DNA of 64,000 bases, from assembly GCA_036873755.1 (NCBI GenBank), contig JAVTVY010037122.1, forward strand, positions 62,001-126,000. The letters run 5' to 3'. Source of the DNA: Hanleya hanleyi (taxonomy: Eukaryota > Mollusca > Polyplacophora > Lepidopleurida > Hanleyidae). The notes under the pieces are model-generated. The model was not told the origin of the DNA. It did not search any database and worked only from the letters and a program-made list of their open reading frames with translations. Positions 45,112 through 56,454 of the stretch are shown piece after piece (the stretch's first letter is position 1; each line of letters starts with the position of its first letter). Position numbers and translations under genes: made by a program.

Positions 45112-45117
45112 CTTATA
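45112..45117 (-). promoter_or_regulatory. Possible TATA box of gene B
   Basis: CACTATAAGAGG on the minus strand just upstream of exon 1. The gene A counterpart has no matching box, so this is weak. Confidence 0.25.
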
Positions 45118-46424
45118 GTGTATTTTCTGAAACGGCTGTCCTCTCTCGCTCAGTTAACTGGCAACTATCACTAGTGTAGTTATGGATAATTGGAGTACTG
45201 TTTGCATGGCGTTCGTAAACACGCCCTGTAACTATGGTGAAATTTACCCAAATATTTGTTTTAAAATCATTGCAATCGCTGGTATTTTTTACGATGACAC
45301 GGGCAAATCCTATTTGGATAAGAAAAGAACATGATGAATAGATCTACCAGCAACTATCTTAATTAATAAATAAATTAGTACCGGTATATAGAAAATAAAC
45401 AAAAACTGCATAGATGTAAAGTGTAATATACACGTTCACAAAACAGACGCAAATGCAAGAAATTTTAATAGCGGATATCTAACTTTGCGCAGACATTGGT
45501 GTAACTTTGTTCATGCACATGCATGGGTTTGTACAAACTATCCGTTCGAAACTCTCACAACGTAGATGTATATGGTCGGACTGGGTGGCACGCAAGCTAA
45601 ACATCACTGTGTACTTCGGCAATATCAGGTATGAATTATTTACAAAAAGTAAGAATAAGCCTTACTCCACGTTTTAAGAACGCATGAAGTTAGCCGTTAC
45701 ATGACGAAGGATGCTTTGCTCAATAGAGAATCAAGTCGGTTCACCCCAGTTGGGTGGTGAAGAAAAATCCGTGGGAAGCCGAGTAAGGCACCCGAGCAAA
45801 AGTCATTGATATAGAGTACACAGATATTAGACCCAGTCTCCAAAGAGGGATATTGAATCTCTTTTTTGCGGAATATTGCGGCATTTCCGATAGAATCTCC
45901 CTTTTGAAAAGTGAAAATACCAGCGTCGCTGACAATGGAGTAAAGATTTTAGAAGCATTAATTAATATCTAATTATTTACAGCCTCGTCCCCAATGGATG
46001 GTGCCTTGGTTAATAATTCGAAACTTTCACAGAACAGTGTAATTCCGGCGAATCATATTAATAATGGAGTGTTCCTTCCAACCGTTGGTGAATCTCAAAA
46101 GGTTTACCTGTTTACTTGAGCTTTGGTCGACAATCTACATGTACTGAAATTCGAAAAGTGTGATTTCAGATGAATTATCATTAATCTATGCAAATTCCTT
46201 GGAACGTCAATGCAAATGAGAAGCATTTTCCCCTGTGAAAGTGACACTGGTAACTATTTTGAATTAAAATCTGTTGGTGAGCACATCGTAGTCATTTAAT
46301 GTTCCTTGGTGTGGTGGCTTCCTGCCTTGGAGGTCACCTGTTGGCGTAAAACGGTGCGATATGCTAGTATCGCAAGTTTCGGTAACACATAAATCAAGAA
46401 ATTGCCCATTCTGTCGCAAAAGTA
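45118..46424. other. No recognisable gene
   Basis: Only short frames; the longest, 64 codons at 45741-45935 minus, has no domain. Confidence 0.4.
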
Positions 46425-46790
46425 GGTTCAGTTTGCTTTAGGAGGACGTTTCGTAACTTGCATATAAATCCGCTTAATCTGGGGCTAGGGGCCGTATTAC
46501 CCCATGTACTTAAAGATCCTCACGGTGCGCATCTGAACAGTCACAATCAATGCGTGACAGATTCTAGGATTTGATATTTTTAGAACATCATGATGTCTTG
46601 CCGGCATCATTGAAAACTGTTGACCGCATCTCTCTTGTAGGAAACTAGCCTATGTTTATACTATGATTGTCTTTTTGAATTTGGTGCTAATACTTTTGTA
46701 TGGAATAGGTCTTTGGATTATGGACGCGGATATTCTTTTAGGGACGACGGCTGAATTATGAATGACGAACCAGACGTTTGTAACACCCTT
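46425..46790 (+). repeat. Retroelement 3' tail, inverted partner of 41590-42005
   Basis: Contains TTTCGTAACTTG, CCGCTTAATCTGGGGCTAGG, CATGTACTTAAAG, AACATCATGATGTCTTGCC and GGACGCGGATATTCTTTTAG in the reverse of the order at 41590-42005. Confidence 0.7.
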
Positions 46791-47255
46791 TGACATAAAC
46801 TGCCAGGCTGTTCGGATATGTACCCCGCGGGGTTTACGTCAGAGAATTTAGAAAGATGGGCCTGACTTCAACTAGACAATCCGCGAAATTATCCCCCAAG
46901 CTGCCTAGCAATGCCACAGACGCTGGTGAAAAGAGATGCGAGTACAGGCGACATGTGCAAAACTCAAATTTAACCAAACGTGGTAGCATTTTGAAGGGGA
47001 AAACTAGCAAATACTGAGTGATTAGCGAATTTTTCAATTGGGGTGTTATATTTCTTCTGAAATTTGCAGCGTATAAAGTAGGTTTTTTAATTGGACCATA
47101 CAGATGATGTAAAAATACGTCACATTTTATATCATCATGATTCTGCCTTAAAAACGCAGGCACAAATCTCTGCCCAACATTGGACAGGATATGGAATGGA
47201 CAAGTAATTTAAGTTATTATTTAGTAAACACTGAAGCTACACTGAATTTAATTAA

Positions 47256-47520
47256 GGGAGCATGTCAAAACTTGGACCGTGGAACGCGGTTCATTTTTCA
47301 CGGATGCCCAGTCCAATTGAGACGTGCTGCAGTCAGATTTTGTTATCGGCGCGGTGGAAAGTTCACGCTGGCCCGGTCCTGGATCCTTCCAAAACTTTCT
47401 TTCGACCGCGGTCCGAATGAAGTTGTTCGGCCAGTCCGTCGCTGAGAGAGTTGGAACGCGCATATGGTATGTTTTTCACGCGAAAATGCAAAAACAAGAT
47501 TCAAATTTTGACATGCTCCC
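47256..47520. mobile_element. 265-bp PIF/Harbinger-like MITE
   Basis: Perfect 15-bp inverted ends GGGAGCATGTCAAAA and TTTTGACATGCTCCC, flanked by TAA at 47253-47255 and 47521-47523. A three-base TWA target and GG-starting termini are typical of PIF/Harbinger elements. No coding capacity; overlapping frames of about 75 codons are shadows. Confidence 0.85.
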
Positions 47521-47868
47521 TAACACCGTCAACCCGTTCTGAGCACGTCCAGTGCAGGAAGTAACGCATATGTGCGAGGTTAGTTATCTCAAGAACCCAA
47601 CATATCCACTTTCTTAATCAAATATATTGTAACGAATTTTATGTGTGTGTGTGATTGGTGGGTTTTTCTTGATTCCATTTATTGCTGCCACCAGTGACGT
47701 AAGGTGTCACGACCATCATCCAAAGTAACGTCCATGACTGTCCTTCAATAGGCATACTGAAACTCGCCCTGTCATAGGCTTAAAACAAAACTAGCCCTCT
47801 CATAAGCCTGCTGAAATCGGTCATCTGAAGTTCAACTGGATAGCGTCTGTTACCAGTCATCCTCTGAA

Positions 47869-48185
47869 TTACAACACATATAATGAAAGTGGGAAGAGGT
47901 GACGACATACTGACATGAAATACTGAGTCACATGACTTCACAGTATAGTCTTCCGGTTAACCTATTCTAAAGCACATACCAAGAGTCTAGCGATTCGTAA
48001 TATGTGTTGTATCTCAGGTACGCTTCTATTGTACCTGTTCATGTGGCGACTTGTATGATATGACCACACGGCCCCTAGCACCGGCATAAGCGGTATTAGA
48101 TACAAATCTAGAGAACTATGATGGAAATGCTCTGACAACTCGTATATTGGTAATTCATTACATGAGTTCATCTCTTTTCACCAGA
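47869..48185. repeat. LTR-like dispersed repeat (longest copy)
   Basis: Inverted match along most of its length to 57905-58215; shares its first 130 bp with 29766-29965. Contains GTGTTGTATCTCAGGTACGC, GCCCCTAGCACCGGCATAAG and AACTATGATGGAAATGCTCT. In the opposite orientation an AATAAAAG precedes GTACCTGAGATACAACACAT, as a polyadenylation site would in an LTR. Confidence 0.65.
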
Positions 48186-48319
48186 TACTCCTGGTATATC
48201 GAGCTGGTAAGTAGGTCTTTCGTCATCTCAGATGACCCACCAGAGATAAAGTGAGTGGAGCATCATGGGAAGTATTTCATGCATACTTTATCCCAGGAAA
48301 ACAATAAGTATACTGGTAT

Positions 48320-49560
48320 CTTTCAAGATTCCTTTTAGGTAGTTCCAACTTTTCGATGTATCAAATACATTCTTCAGGTAACCTTAGGATACTTCAAATA
48401 CCAAAATTCCATAGATGTGACTATGCTTTCATGGTATCCCTGAGGATATCTTAGCTTAGACAAGAAGAATGGAGACAACACAGATATTTCAAGTTCAACA
48501 TATAACAAAAGAAACTGTTTCAGGATATATATACACGGATATCTGATCGATTTTAAGCTTTTCAGGATATATCACGATATCAAAAGGATATATCAAGATA
48601 TCACTAGGATACATCAGGATACATATCCTTGGCTCACAGGATATACACAGGATACTTTATGTTTAACTTCAGGATATCAGAAGGATATCTGAGTCATTAT
48701 CACAGGATATATCTATTTAACTCACACAATATGCATTTATCGTAAGTTTGAGGATATAACAGGATATTAGAAGGATATCCGATACACAGTCACAGGATAT
48801 AAACTATAATATAGCCGATCCCTATAATCATGGCTGGTATCATAACTATTATGTACGCAGCAGGATATATGGAGGATATCCTAAGGACATGTAGAATATG
48901 TATTCAGGATATCCCCAAGATACATGCAGGATATACAACAGTCGGTAAATCATGATATCACGGGTATGAATGGCCAAATAGGATATGTCGCCGTATATCC
49001 TTAGTCGAGGCTAATAAACCACCCGTAGCTCCTAGTTGAAAATATATCCCTAACTACGGTGTCTTCTGTCTATGATATTGATCTGCTAGTGATAATTCTA
49101 TTTTCCCCACCCTAAGAATATATGTGCTGCCTCAAGTCACCAGTGATACATGTATCCAGGTCCGGAGGATATATATGCTATTCCCCATGAAAAGGAAAGG
49201 TCATGTGCCACCCCTTATATCTACGAGGGAATAACACCTCCCTGCAGTGTCTTCTATGGTGTTGGTTCTATATCAAAAGGTCCACTCCGAGTGTCTTTCT
49301 CATTAGTTTCAGGATACATATATTACAGCGGTATATCCATTATTATATTCCCCTCACATTTCTGCTATTTAAGGATATATATATATATATATATCCCGCA
49401 GGATATATATATATATATATCCCGCAGGATATATATCCTTCAGGATACATATCATAATACAGGATATATATCCTTCAGGACATATCCTACAGGATACTAT
49501 TTCACTAGTATCCTGAATGGATCATCTCGGTAAGGGTATATCCTAGGAAGGATATCATCT
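48320..49560. repeat. About 1.2-kb array of GGATAT/ATATCC words
   Basis: Dense irregular repeats of AGGATAT, GGATATCC and AGGATACAT, including AGGATATATATCCT-type palindromes and an (AT)n section with the unit CCCGCAGGATATAT at about 49390-49430. No fixed period and no coding signature. Confidence 0.8.
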
Positions 49561-50532
49561 TTATTGGTCATCTAAAGTTGTCATCTCCCGCCAATTGTAA
49601 ATAGGCGACCTACCTTGCACACAACAAGGAGCAAAATGCGAAGAACCTCTTCTATATTCCCGTTTGTATGGCCCGCCAAGGGTAAAACCACGTGTCTACA
49701 ATACCTACGCTGTCTGCAGCCGATCAAGCCATGATTATAGTATCCGCAAAACGTAATAAACTCACCAAATTTTTCGGAAACACCACTAAATTTCTACTGA
49801 AATATTTATCTAGATATCAATAGAAATTATTTCTGGGGTTTTTATACAGTTTATTGTCCGAATTTAAAGTCCAAAGTACGTCGGCGCGTCTAGAATGTCG
49901 CTTCGCAACATGGTCCCACGTCAAGAGACGAGCATGATAAACATTTACGAAATAAAGGCAATCGGGAAAATTACCACAAGCTAACAAGCATTACTAGGTA
50001 AGCTGGCATTCAGTTCAATCAGGTACCATACTATTTTAAACAATTTAGCCATTGAAAACACTAAAACTGGTCAAAAATGGAAGCACATGGCAGTGTTGAA
50101 AACTGGTCCCGCGATAACGCATTTCATACAGATACAAATCAGACATGTGACACGGACTGGAATAAACCGGTAAAACTCTAGTGATCTACATATGAGAATA
50201 ATATGAAATAGGCAAAGCCTAGAAACGAACGAAGTATACTTCTTTTGTTCGCTTGTGACTTTGCCTTTTTCGTGTCATTTTTTTCCCCGCAAACCATAGG
50301 TCTATATAGTCACTGTTATATTACGGAAGCTTAGAAGGGACATTGAAAATTATATACATAGGCGCAGCCTAGTGTGAGTTCTTTTCATTTTTCTGGTCGT
50401 TTGTGGCTTGGTGATTTCTGATGAAATACTGGCAACTCAAAAGTTCCCGAATTGCTGTGGTTGTGGATGATACGTTGAATATTTGATCAATCGGGAACCG
50501 TATTGTTCTTTATCTGACATAGCAGAATTATA

Positions 50533-51270
50533 GCAAGCCAAAGTGCTTTTTATTCAAGAATTTCCGTTATCGGAAATTGAATTCCCGATATCGGAAATTG
50601 AATTCCCGATATCGGAAATTAGAATTTTCGATATCGGAAATTGAATTCCCGATATCGGGAATTGCAATTTCCGATACCGGAAATTCGGAGACAATTCCCG
50701 ATATATCGGAAATTCAATTTCAAGGTCCCGAAAATATGAATTATTTTCAGTATAATCAAACACATTCGATCAGAATTGATACTCTGGATCGGATCTGGGA
50801 TAAAGTATGTTGATCGAATGTATAAACCACAAAATTGCAATTCCCGATATCGGAAATTAGAATTTTCGATATCGGAAATTGAAATCCCGATATCGAGAAT
50901 TGCAATTTCCGATACCGTAAATTCGGATACAATTCCCGATATATCGGAAATTCAATTCCCGATATCGGAAATTCAATTTCCCATATCGGAAATTGTCACT
51001 GAATTTCTGATATCGGAAATAGAGGAAACAGTTTTCGTAAAGCTTCCAGAGCTTTCATTTTCGATATCGGAAATTCAGTGACAATTTCTGATATGGGAAA
51101 TTCTATTTCCGATATCGGAAATTTGAATTCCCCATATGGAAAATTCTATTTCCGATATCGAAAATTGTCACTGAATTTCCGATATGGGAAATTCTAATTC
51201 CCGATATCGGAATACCGGAAATTAGATTTTCCGATATCGGGAATTTGGAATAAAAAGCACTTTGGCTTGC
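50533..51270. mobile_element. 738-bp TIR element filled with CCGATATCGG palindromes
   Basis: Perfect 23-bp inverted ends: GCAAGCCAAAGTGCTTTTTA plus TTC at 50533-50555 and its complement at 51248-51270. Between them are about two dozen copies of AATTTCCGATATCGGAAATT-like palindromes, interrupted by 50719-50840, which duplicates the right outside flank (51299-51420). No obvious target duplication. Confidence 0.8.
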
Positions 51271-51298
51271 CATACAGACTGCCTATGTTTCACACATT

Positions 51299-51420
51299 TC
51301 AAGGTCCCGAAAATATGAATTATTTTCAGTATAATCAAACACATTCGATCAGAATTGATACTCTGGATCGGATCTGGGATAAAGTATGTTGATCGAATAT
51401 ATAAACCTCAAAATATTGGG
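51299..51420. repeat. 122-bp direct repeat of 50719-50840
   Basis: Nearly identical (four or so mismatches), starting TTCAAGGTCCCGAAAATATG. One copy is inside the TIR element, one just outside it. Confidence 0.92.
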
Positions 51421-53660
51421 ATGCAAATGTGTAACACTGTGTAAATATTTTAAGATTTGTATGATTTAGTAAAATATTGTAATAGTTATCTTGGGTTTTG
51501 CCATGAATTACTTTTTCTTCAACAGGGCACTATTTTGACATGCATAGTTCATGTTTTTACTACTTCCATGGTTTCATTGAAGACAAAACAGACATTACTG
51601 GGTGATATTTTGTGGAGAATATGATAATATTCACATTGTTTTTAAAATTCAAATAATTAGTTCAATCGGCATGTTTATTACTTAATTTCTGTATTAGTTA
51701 GAAGCTATTGTTGAGTTTGTTATTTTCAAGGTGCTGTACGTGTGGAACCTGACTGAAAGATATAATAACATAAATATTTACTATGTATCCATTCTCTTAG
51801 ATACAATGGCGGTAATAGAGGCTTCAAACAAGGTTGGCTGTTCTGTCAATTACAGCGCCGTCGCCACCCGCACAACAGGAGATTTGAGATGAACTTCTAC
51901 AACTTGGGGAAGTGAAAGATTCTGTTCAAAAAAGTATTGAAATTAGAACTGGATCATTCTTTTTAGAATTTCTTTCATTTAATTCTGTGTTAAAATTAGG
52001 CTCTTGAGGGGAGAGAAATCCCCTAGTGACGTCACTGTATCAAACAGAATATCATTGTCGTAGCTTTTAATAAACATAGGATAAACATAGCATAAACTTT
52101 TATTCTATTCTATTGTATGGATCAAAATATTGATTTATTTATCACTACGTAATAGTTGTTAACGTATATAGTATGTATACTACCGGCAGCTATTTTTCTA
52201 TCATGTCGAATTATATAACATAATGAATAATAATAGAGAAATGCCCCAAATTTGTTTTTGTCAATATTTCAATTTTGTTAAACATTTGTACAAAGTCATA
52301 GTACAAAAATATATAGGAAGGGGGAAATGCATGTCCACAGGAGGAAATATCGGAAAATGTCCAGGGAGAAATTGATGTCCACCGGGGGAAATGTCTTTGC
52401 ACCGCTATGTACAATCCACGGATACAAGTTAAATTGGTGTCTAAAAATGAGGAATCTGACTTTCTAAAATTTCGTTTTATCAATTGTTTGAGTTCTTGGT
52501 AAAATTTTGCTGTTGGACTTCAAAGCTATTCACGAATTGACACCTCAGAAGTGCACGGATCTAAACACAATAAAAGCTGCAATAAACTATAGCTTGATGT
52601 TGGTCATGTGTTTGTTTTATGAACTTTACACTTGCAGCTTGGAATGCCCGTACCTATTAATGTCTAGATCTAGGCCAGATCTGGCGGTTCAGACAATCGC
52701 AGTGTCACCGTTTACTTGGAAATGATTTCTTACATGTTATAATTAAAATCCCCTATTGATAATCAGCTTGTTGTGACCCCCTTCCCCCATTTTTTGCGAA
52801 CTTTGGATGACCTAATTTATCACGCGGACGTCAGCGAAAGAACTTGAATGGCTTGATTTTGCTACGGCGTAAGGCCACCACTCCGTGCCAAATGTTTATT
52901 TTTTACACGAACAACCGATTATCTCTTTACGAAACATCAGATCTTCAAAACCTAATAAATAAGCTTGTTATAGATGGTCACGTTATACAGCTTTTTCTTG
53001 CCGTAGAACTAAATTTTATGAATCTCTGCACTGATGTAAAGTGCCGTTTTCGCGAAAAAAGAAGTCTGACCGCACTTTGCAAACATTTGCGTGCGGGCAT
53101 GTCGAAGTGCAGACGACACTCGGGCGTGTTCGCCAAATATTCTATCAGTCGGAAGGGAATCGGAAGGGAATTCATCCTTGAATTTATTAGCATATTTATC
53201 TTTTTATTTTGCAAATCTATAGCAAATATTCTTAGATTAAATTTCGATACTGTTCTAATTTTAGCTATTATACCCACACTGCCTCAAATCCAATATGGCA
53301 GCCCCCGCAAAATACGCCCACGCAAACGATGAAATCTGAACATGACAGACTTCGGTGATTGTCTGTCTTTACATGGATTTACACTGGGTTTGGGATTAGG
53401 TTCTGTATCTGTATTTTGTCTCACGTAATGCATGTATGTTACCTATTTAACGAACCCCGTTCGTTATAATTGGTACTGGACCATGATATTGATTTGTATG
53501 ATTTCAGCAATAATAATGTATATTCATGCAGTATTCAATATTTATTACCATTTGTATTTTCAGGAAAGTATTGAAATAATATTTCCGCTCCCCCCCTCCC
53601 CCCCTGTGATGTTTACTTTTCTAAATTCATTTCTTCTTCGGGTATTCTCATTGTAAACGT
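51421..53660. other. No recognised gene; 162-codon plus frame at 52844-53332
   Basis: The longest non-repeat frame in this part encodes 162 residues with a hydrophobic stretch near the C-terminus (FILEFISIFIFLFCKSIANI). It has no family signature that I know and an antisense frame of 99 codons overlaps it, so it is unsupported. A short CpG-containing patch with ATGGCAGCCCCCGC at about 53294 could be a gene start, but the frame closes after 14 codons. Confidence 0.3.
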
Positions 53661-53674
53661 TTGCTGCAAATGTT

Positions 53675-53775
53675 AAGGTAATTTACTGTAGATTTAGTGC
53701 AGCAAAGTTGCCAGTATTTTATTGTGAAACGTACAGTAAATACTGCGAACTTACAGTAAATTACATTAAATGTGA
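53675..53775. mobile_element. Short MITE-like inverted repeat
   Basis: GTAATTTACTGTA at the left and TACAGTAAATTAC at the right are perfect complements about 85 bp apart; further TACAGTAAATACTG lies inside. Confidence 0.5.
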
Positions 53776-53999
53776 CCCTGTTGTATCCAATTTTGTATCA
53801 GGGACAAAGACTTTGTGTCGGAACGTTTAGAACATTACCTAAGGAAAGTTTATATGTTGAGGCAGATGAACTTCCTTTGAAACTCTGAGGAGTCAAACTC
53901 ACTACAACGAAGTTGTGGTCAAAGTGTTTAAATCCTGCATATAACTGAATTGTTTACGATTGATCGCCGTGTAGATTCATATTTAATAAAAAAAGATTC

Positions 54000-54855
54000 G
54001 TATTCCACCTCTTGGAGCCACGCATTTGCACACGGTATTAATCTTGATCAGATTTTACCTAACAATTATTTGTCATTTCCAACATGGCAGTTAGCCAAAA
54101 CTTGAGTAGATATAACACTGATATAATTAAAAGGGTCCGACGCAAACGAGCTTGTGTATCCGCAAGAAGTTGGTCAACTGGGAGAAAAATATGAATCGCA
54201 TCAGGCTATATATACTGATGGTTCCAAAGATTTTGACAGAGTGGCGTTTACTACTATTATTGGTTTCAAAACCAAAACTCCTCGATTACCAAACAAGAGT
54301 TATATTTTTACTGCTAAAGCAAGGCTCTGTTGACGGTCTTGGAATGTATTGGGTTCAGTCAAATAGGAACGTGTGTTATATTCTCAAAATTCATTTTAAA
54401 CTTTCGGGCGATCAAAAATAGATCTTCAACTCATCCCTCCATCCTGACTCTCCCTGTGAATAATAACAAACTTCACGAGTACCAAAAAACTGTAGGCTAT
54501 ACTCATCTGAACAGCCAGAAACGTTTCGATCAAGCCATGATCAGGCGATGTAGAATCGACCATACACGATTAACTCACGTACATTTACTTAAAAGAAGAG
54601 CCAGTCTCAAGGTGTATTCCATGCCACGAAGATCTCACAGTGAAACGTATTCTTATCGACTGTATAGATTTTAAGATTGTAAGAGATTTTTTTGTCGAGC
54701 TTTGGAAGATCTTTTTAATCTGGTGTATGTTTTAATGAGTTGGATTGCTAAGTTATTGGCTTAAGTACTTAGAATTTTGTTTGATCGTCGCTAATAGCTG
54801 AAATATTGCTCAAAGCGAAATGTTAAACCTTAATTCTCTCTCTCTCTCTCTCTCC
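54000..54855 (+). pseudogene. I-type LINE relic: RNase H start and C-terminal region
   Basis: IYTDGSKDFDRVAF and NKSYIFTAKARL (about 54205-54335) are the first half of an RNase H domain. The Asp of YTDGS is kept, but the catalytic Glu expected in IFTAE is Lys here, and a stop follows. The frame then jumps to NNNKLHEYQKTVGYTHLNSQ, DHTRLTHVHLL and the standard (CT)n tail. An internal deletion removed the PSHVGI half seen in the 43-kb copy. Confidence 0.75.
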
Positions 54856-54884
54856 CCCATTCTAAAAATATTTGACCGTAGATT

Positions 54885-55470
54885 GACCTTAGCATCGCAG
54901 GAAATACTGATGCTGATACAAAGGCTGAGGCAGCTTTGGATGGTGAGGTTAATCATCGTGGAGTCCAGTATCGCGATTTCAGAGTTGAAGCTGTGCCTAT
55001 ATAAGAAAGCTGTTTCAATCTTTATGGGATTCCGAGGTTAACAACATACTTTATGAGTTTCAGAAAATATAGGTTATTCTCATCTTAGCACTCGGAAGCG
55101 TTTTGTTTAAACCATATAAAATCAGGCGTTGTAGAATCAGCCATTGACAAATGACACACGAACATTTATTAAAAAAGGAAGCAGCCCTAATTTGTACTCC
55201 ATGTTATAAGCAACTCACAGTTAAACCTATTTTGATCAAATGTATATATTTTAAGATTATAAGAGATAATTTTCACCGAGCAGCTAATCTGGACGCTCCT
55301 TTTAGTGGTATTTTTACCGAGCAGCTAATCTAGAAGCTTTTTTTAGTCGACTGAGAGAAGATTTGATTTTAAAGTATTTGAGAGCTATCAGTTTGTTGGA
55401 TAAATTTAAATTTATGTACTTTATGTAAAATTATGTCGCTATCTAGCTGAAATATTGCTGTTAAAAGTAA
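54885..55470 (+). pseudogene. I-type LINE relic, most decayed copy
   Basis: Fragments GNTDADTKAEAALDGEV, MTHEHLLKKEAAL, CYKQLTVKPILIKC, and a short tail TATGTCGCTATCTAGCTGAA. It follows immediately after the previous relic's (CT)n end, as a tandem insertion would. Confidence 0.6.
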
Positions 55471-56454
55471 TTATCTCTCTTATGTCTCAGCTTGTTTTAC
55501 AGTCTAACATATGAGAAACAATTTGTACTATATACCTGTAGACACTGTTCTTTCCATAGTCTAGTGGTCTATACAGTTATATTCATAGGCACGAAATATG
55601 CCATCGTTATAAATCTGTGTCAATTAACGAACTACTTATTGATGCAATTTGCACATATTTATTGAACCCGGTTCTCCATTTTACAGCGGAAAACGTGTAT
55701 TTTTTTATATTTTGCCAAGATCCGGACCAAAACTCATGACATATTACTCATTATCTTTGTAAACTTCGGGGAGATGTCGATATGACAGAAGACGGTTGTA
55801 CAAATATACATTTATTTACATCTTGAGGAGGCAAAGAGGATAACAGTTTGCTGTAACAAATCAGAAATACAGCGGTACATTACAGTAAACTAATTAGATA
55901 GTAATATCAACATTATATATCAACAAATAAACTGGATATTTACAAACTGAGAACAAACCAATGACTTACGAAACCTATAATAAAAATTAGACTGTATCTG
56001 TTCACATTAATTAGTTTGCACAGTTATCCATACTACATTTTCTTTTCTGAATATGTTTATTCCTTCTACCAGTAAAACCGCCAATTTAACCAGACCAGTT
56101 CCAGCCAGCAACAATATATTATAGACACCACAAGACAGGTCCCCCATCAAAGCCGATAAATTCGGGTATCAAATATTCACAGAGCTGCACACGAACAGAA
56201 CTGGTCTAAAAGCTTAATAGGTTCAACTCATTCCTTCAAGAAACAATGGAAATCCTTGTCCACCTATAACCCCTGACTAAATACTTAAGAAACAGTTACC
56301 CCTATTATAGTGCCCGAACAATTTCGTTCACAACTGTCTGTACAACCAACGCTTGTCTCACGTACAGTTTAGTGCCGGTAGGGTAACATCCGCAAATTGC
56401 ACTCACCAGGATAGACTAGTACATGCTTCATACAGATGATATATCTCTTTTAAT
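55471..56454. other. No recognisable gene
   Basis: May contain the decayed 3' end or LTR of the BEL/Pao element to its right, but I see no clear TG..CA pair. Confidence 0.35.

Noticed and set aside
52844..53332. Membrane protein gene of 162 residues
   Set aside because: Single hydrophobic stretch, no family features, no splice support, competing antisense frame; kept only as an unsupported frame.
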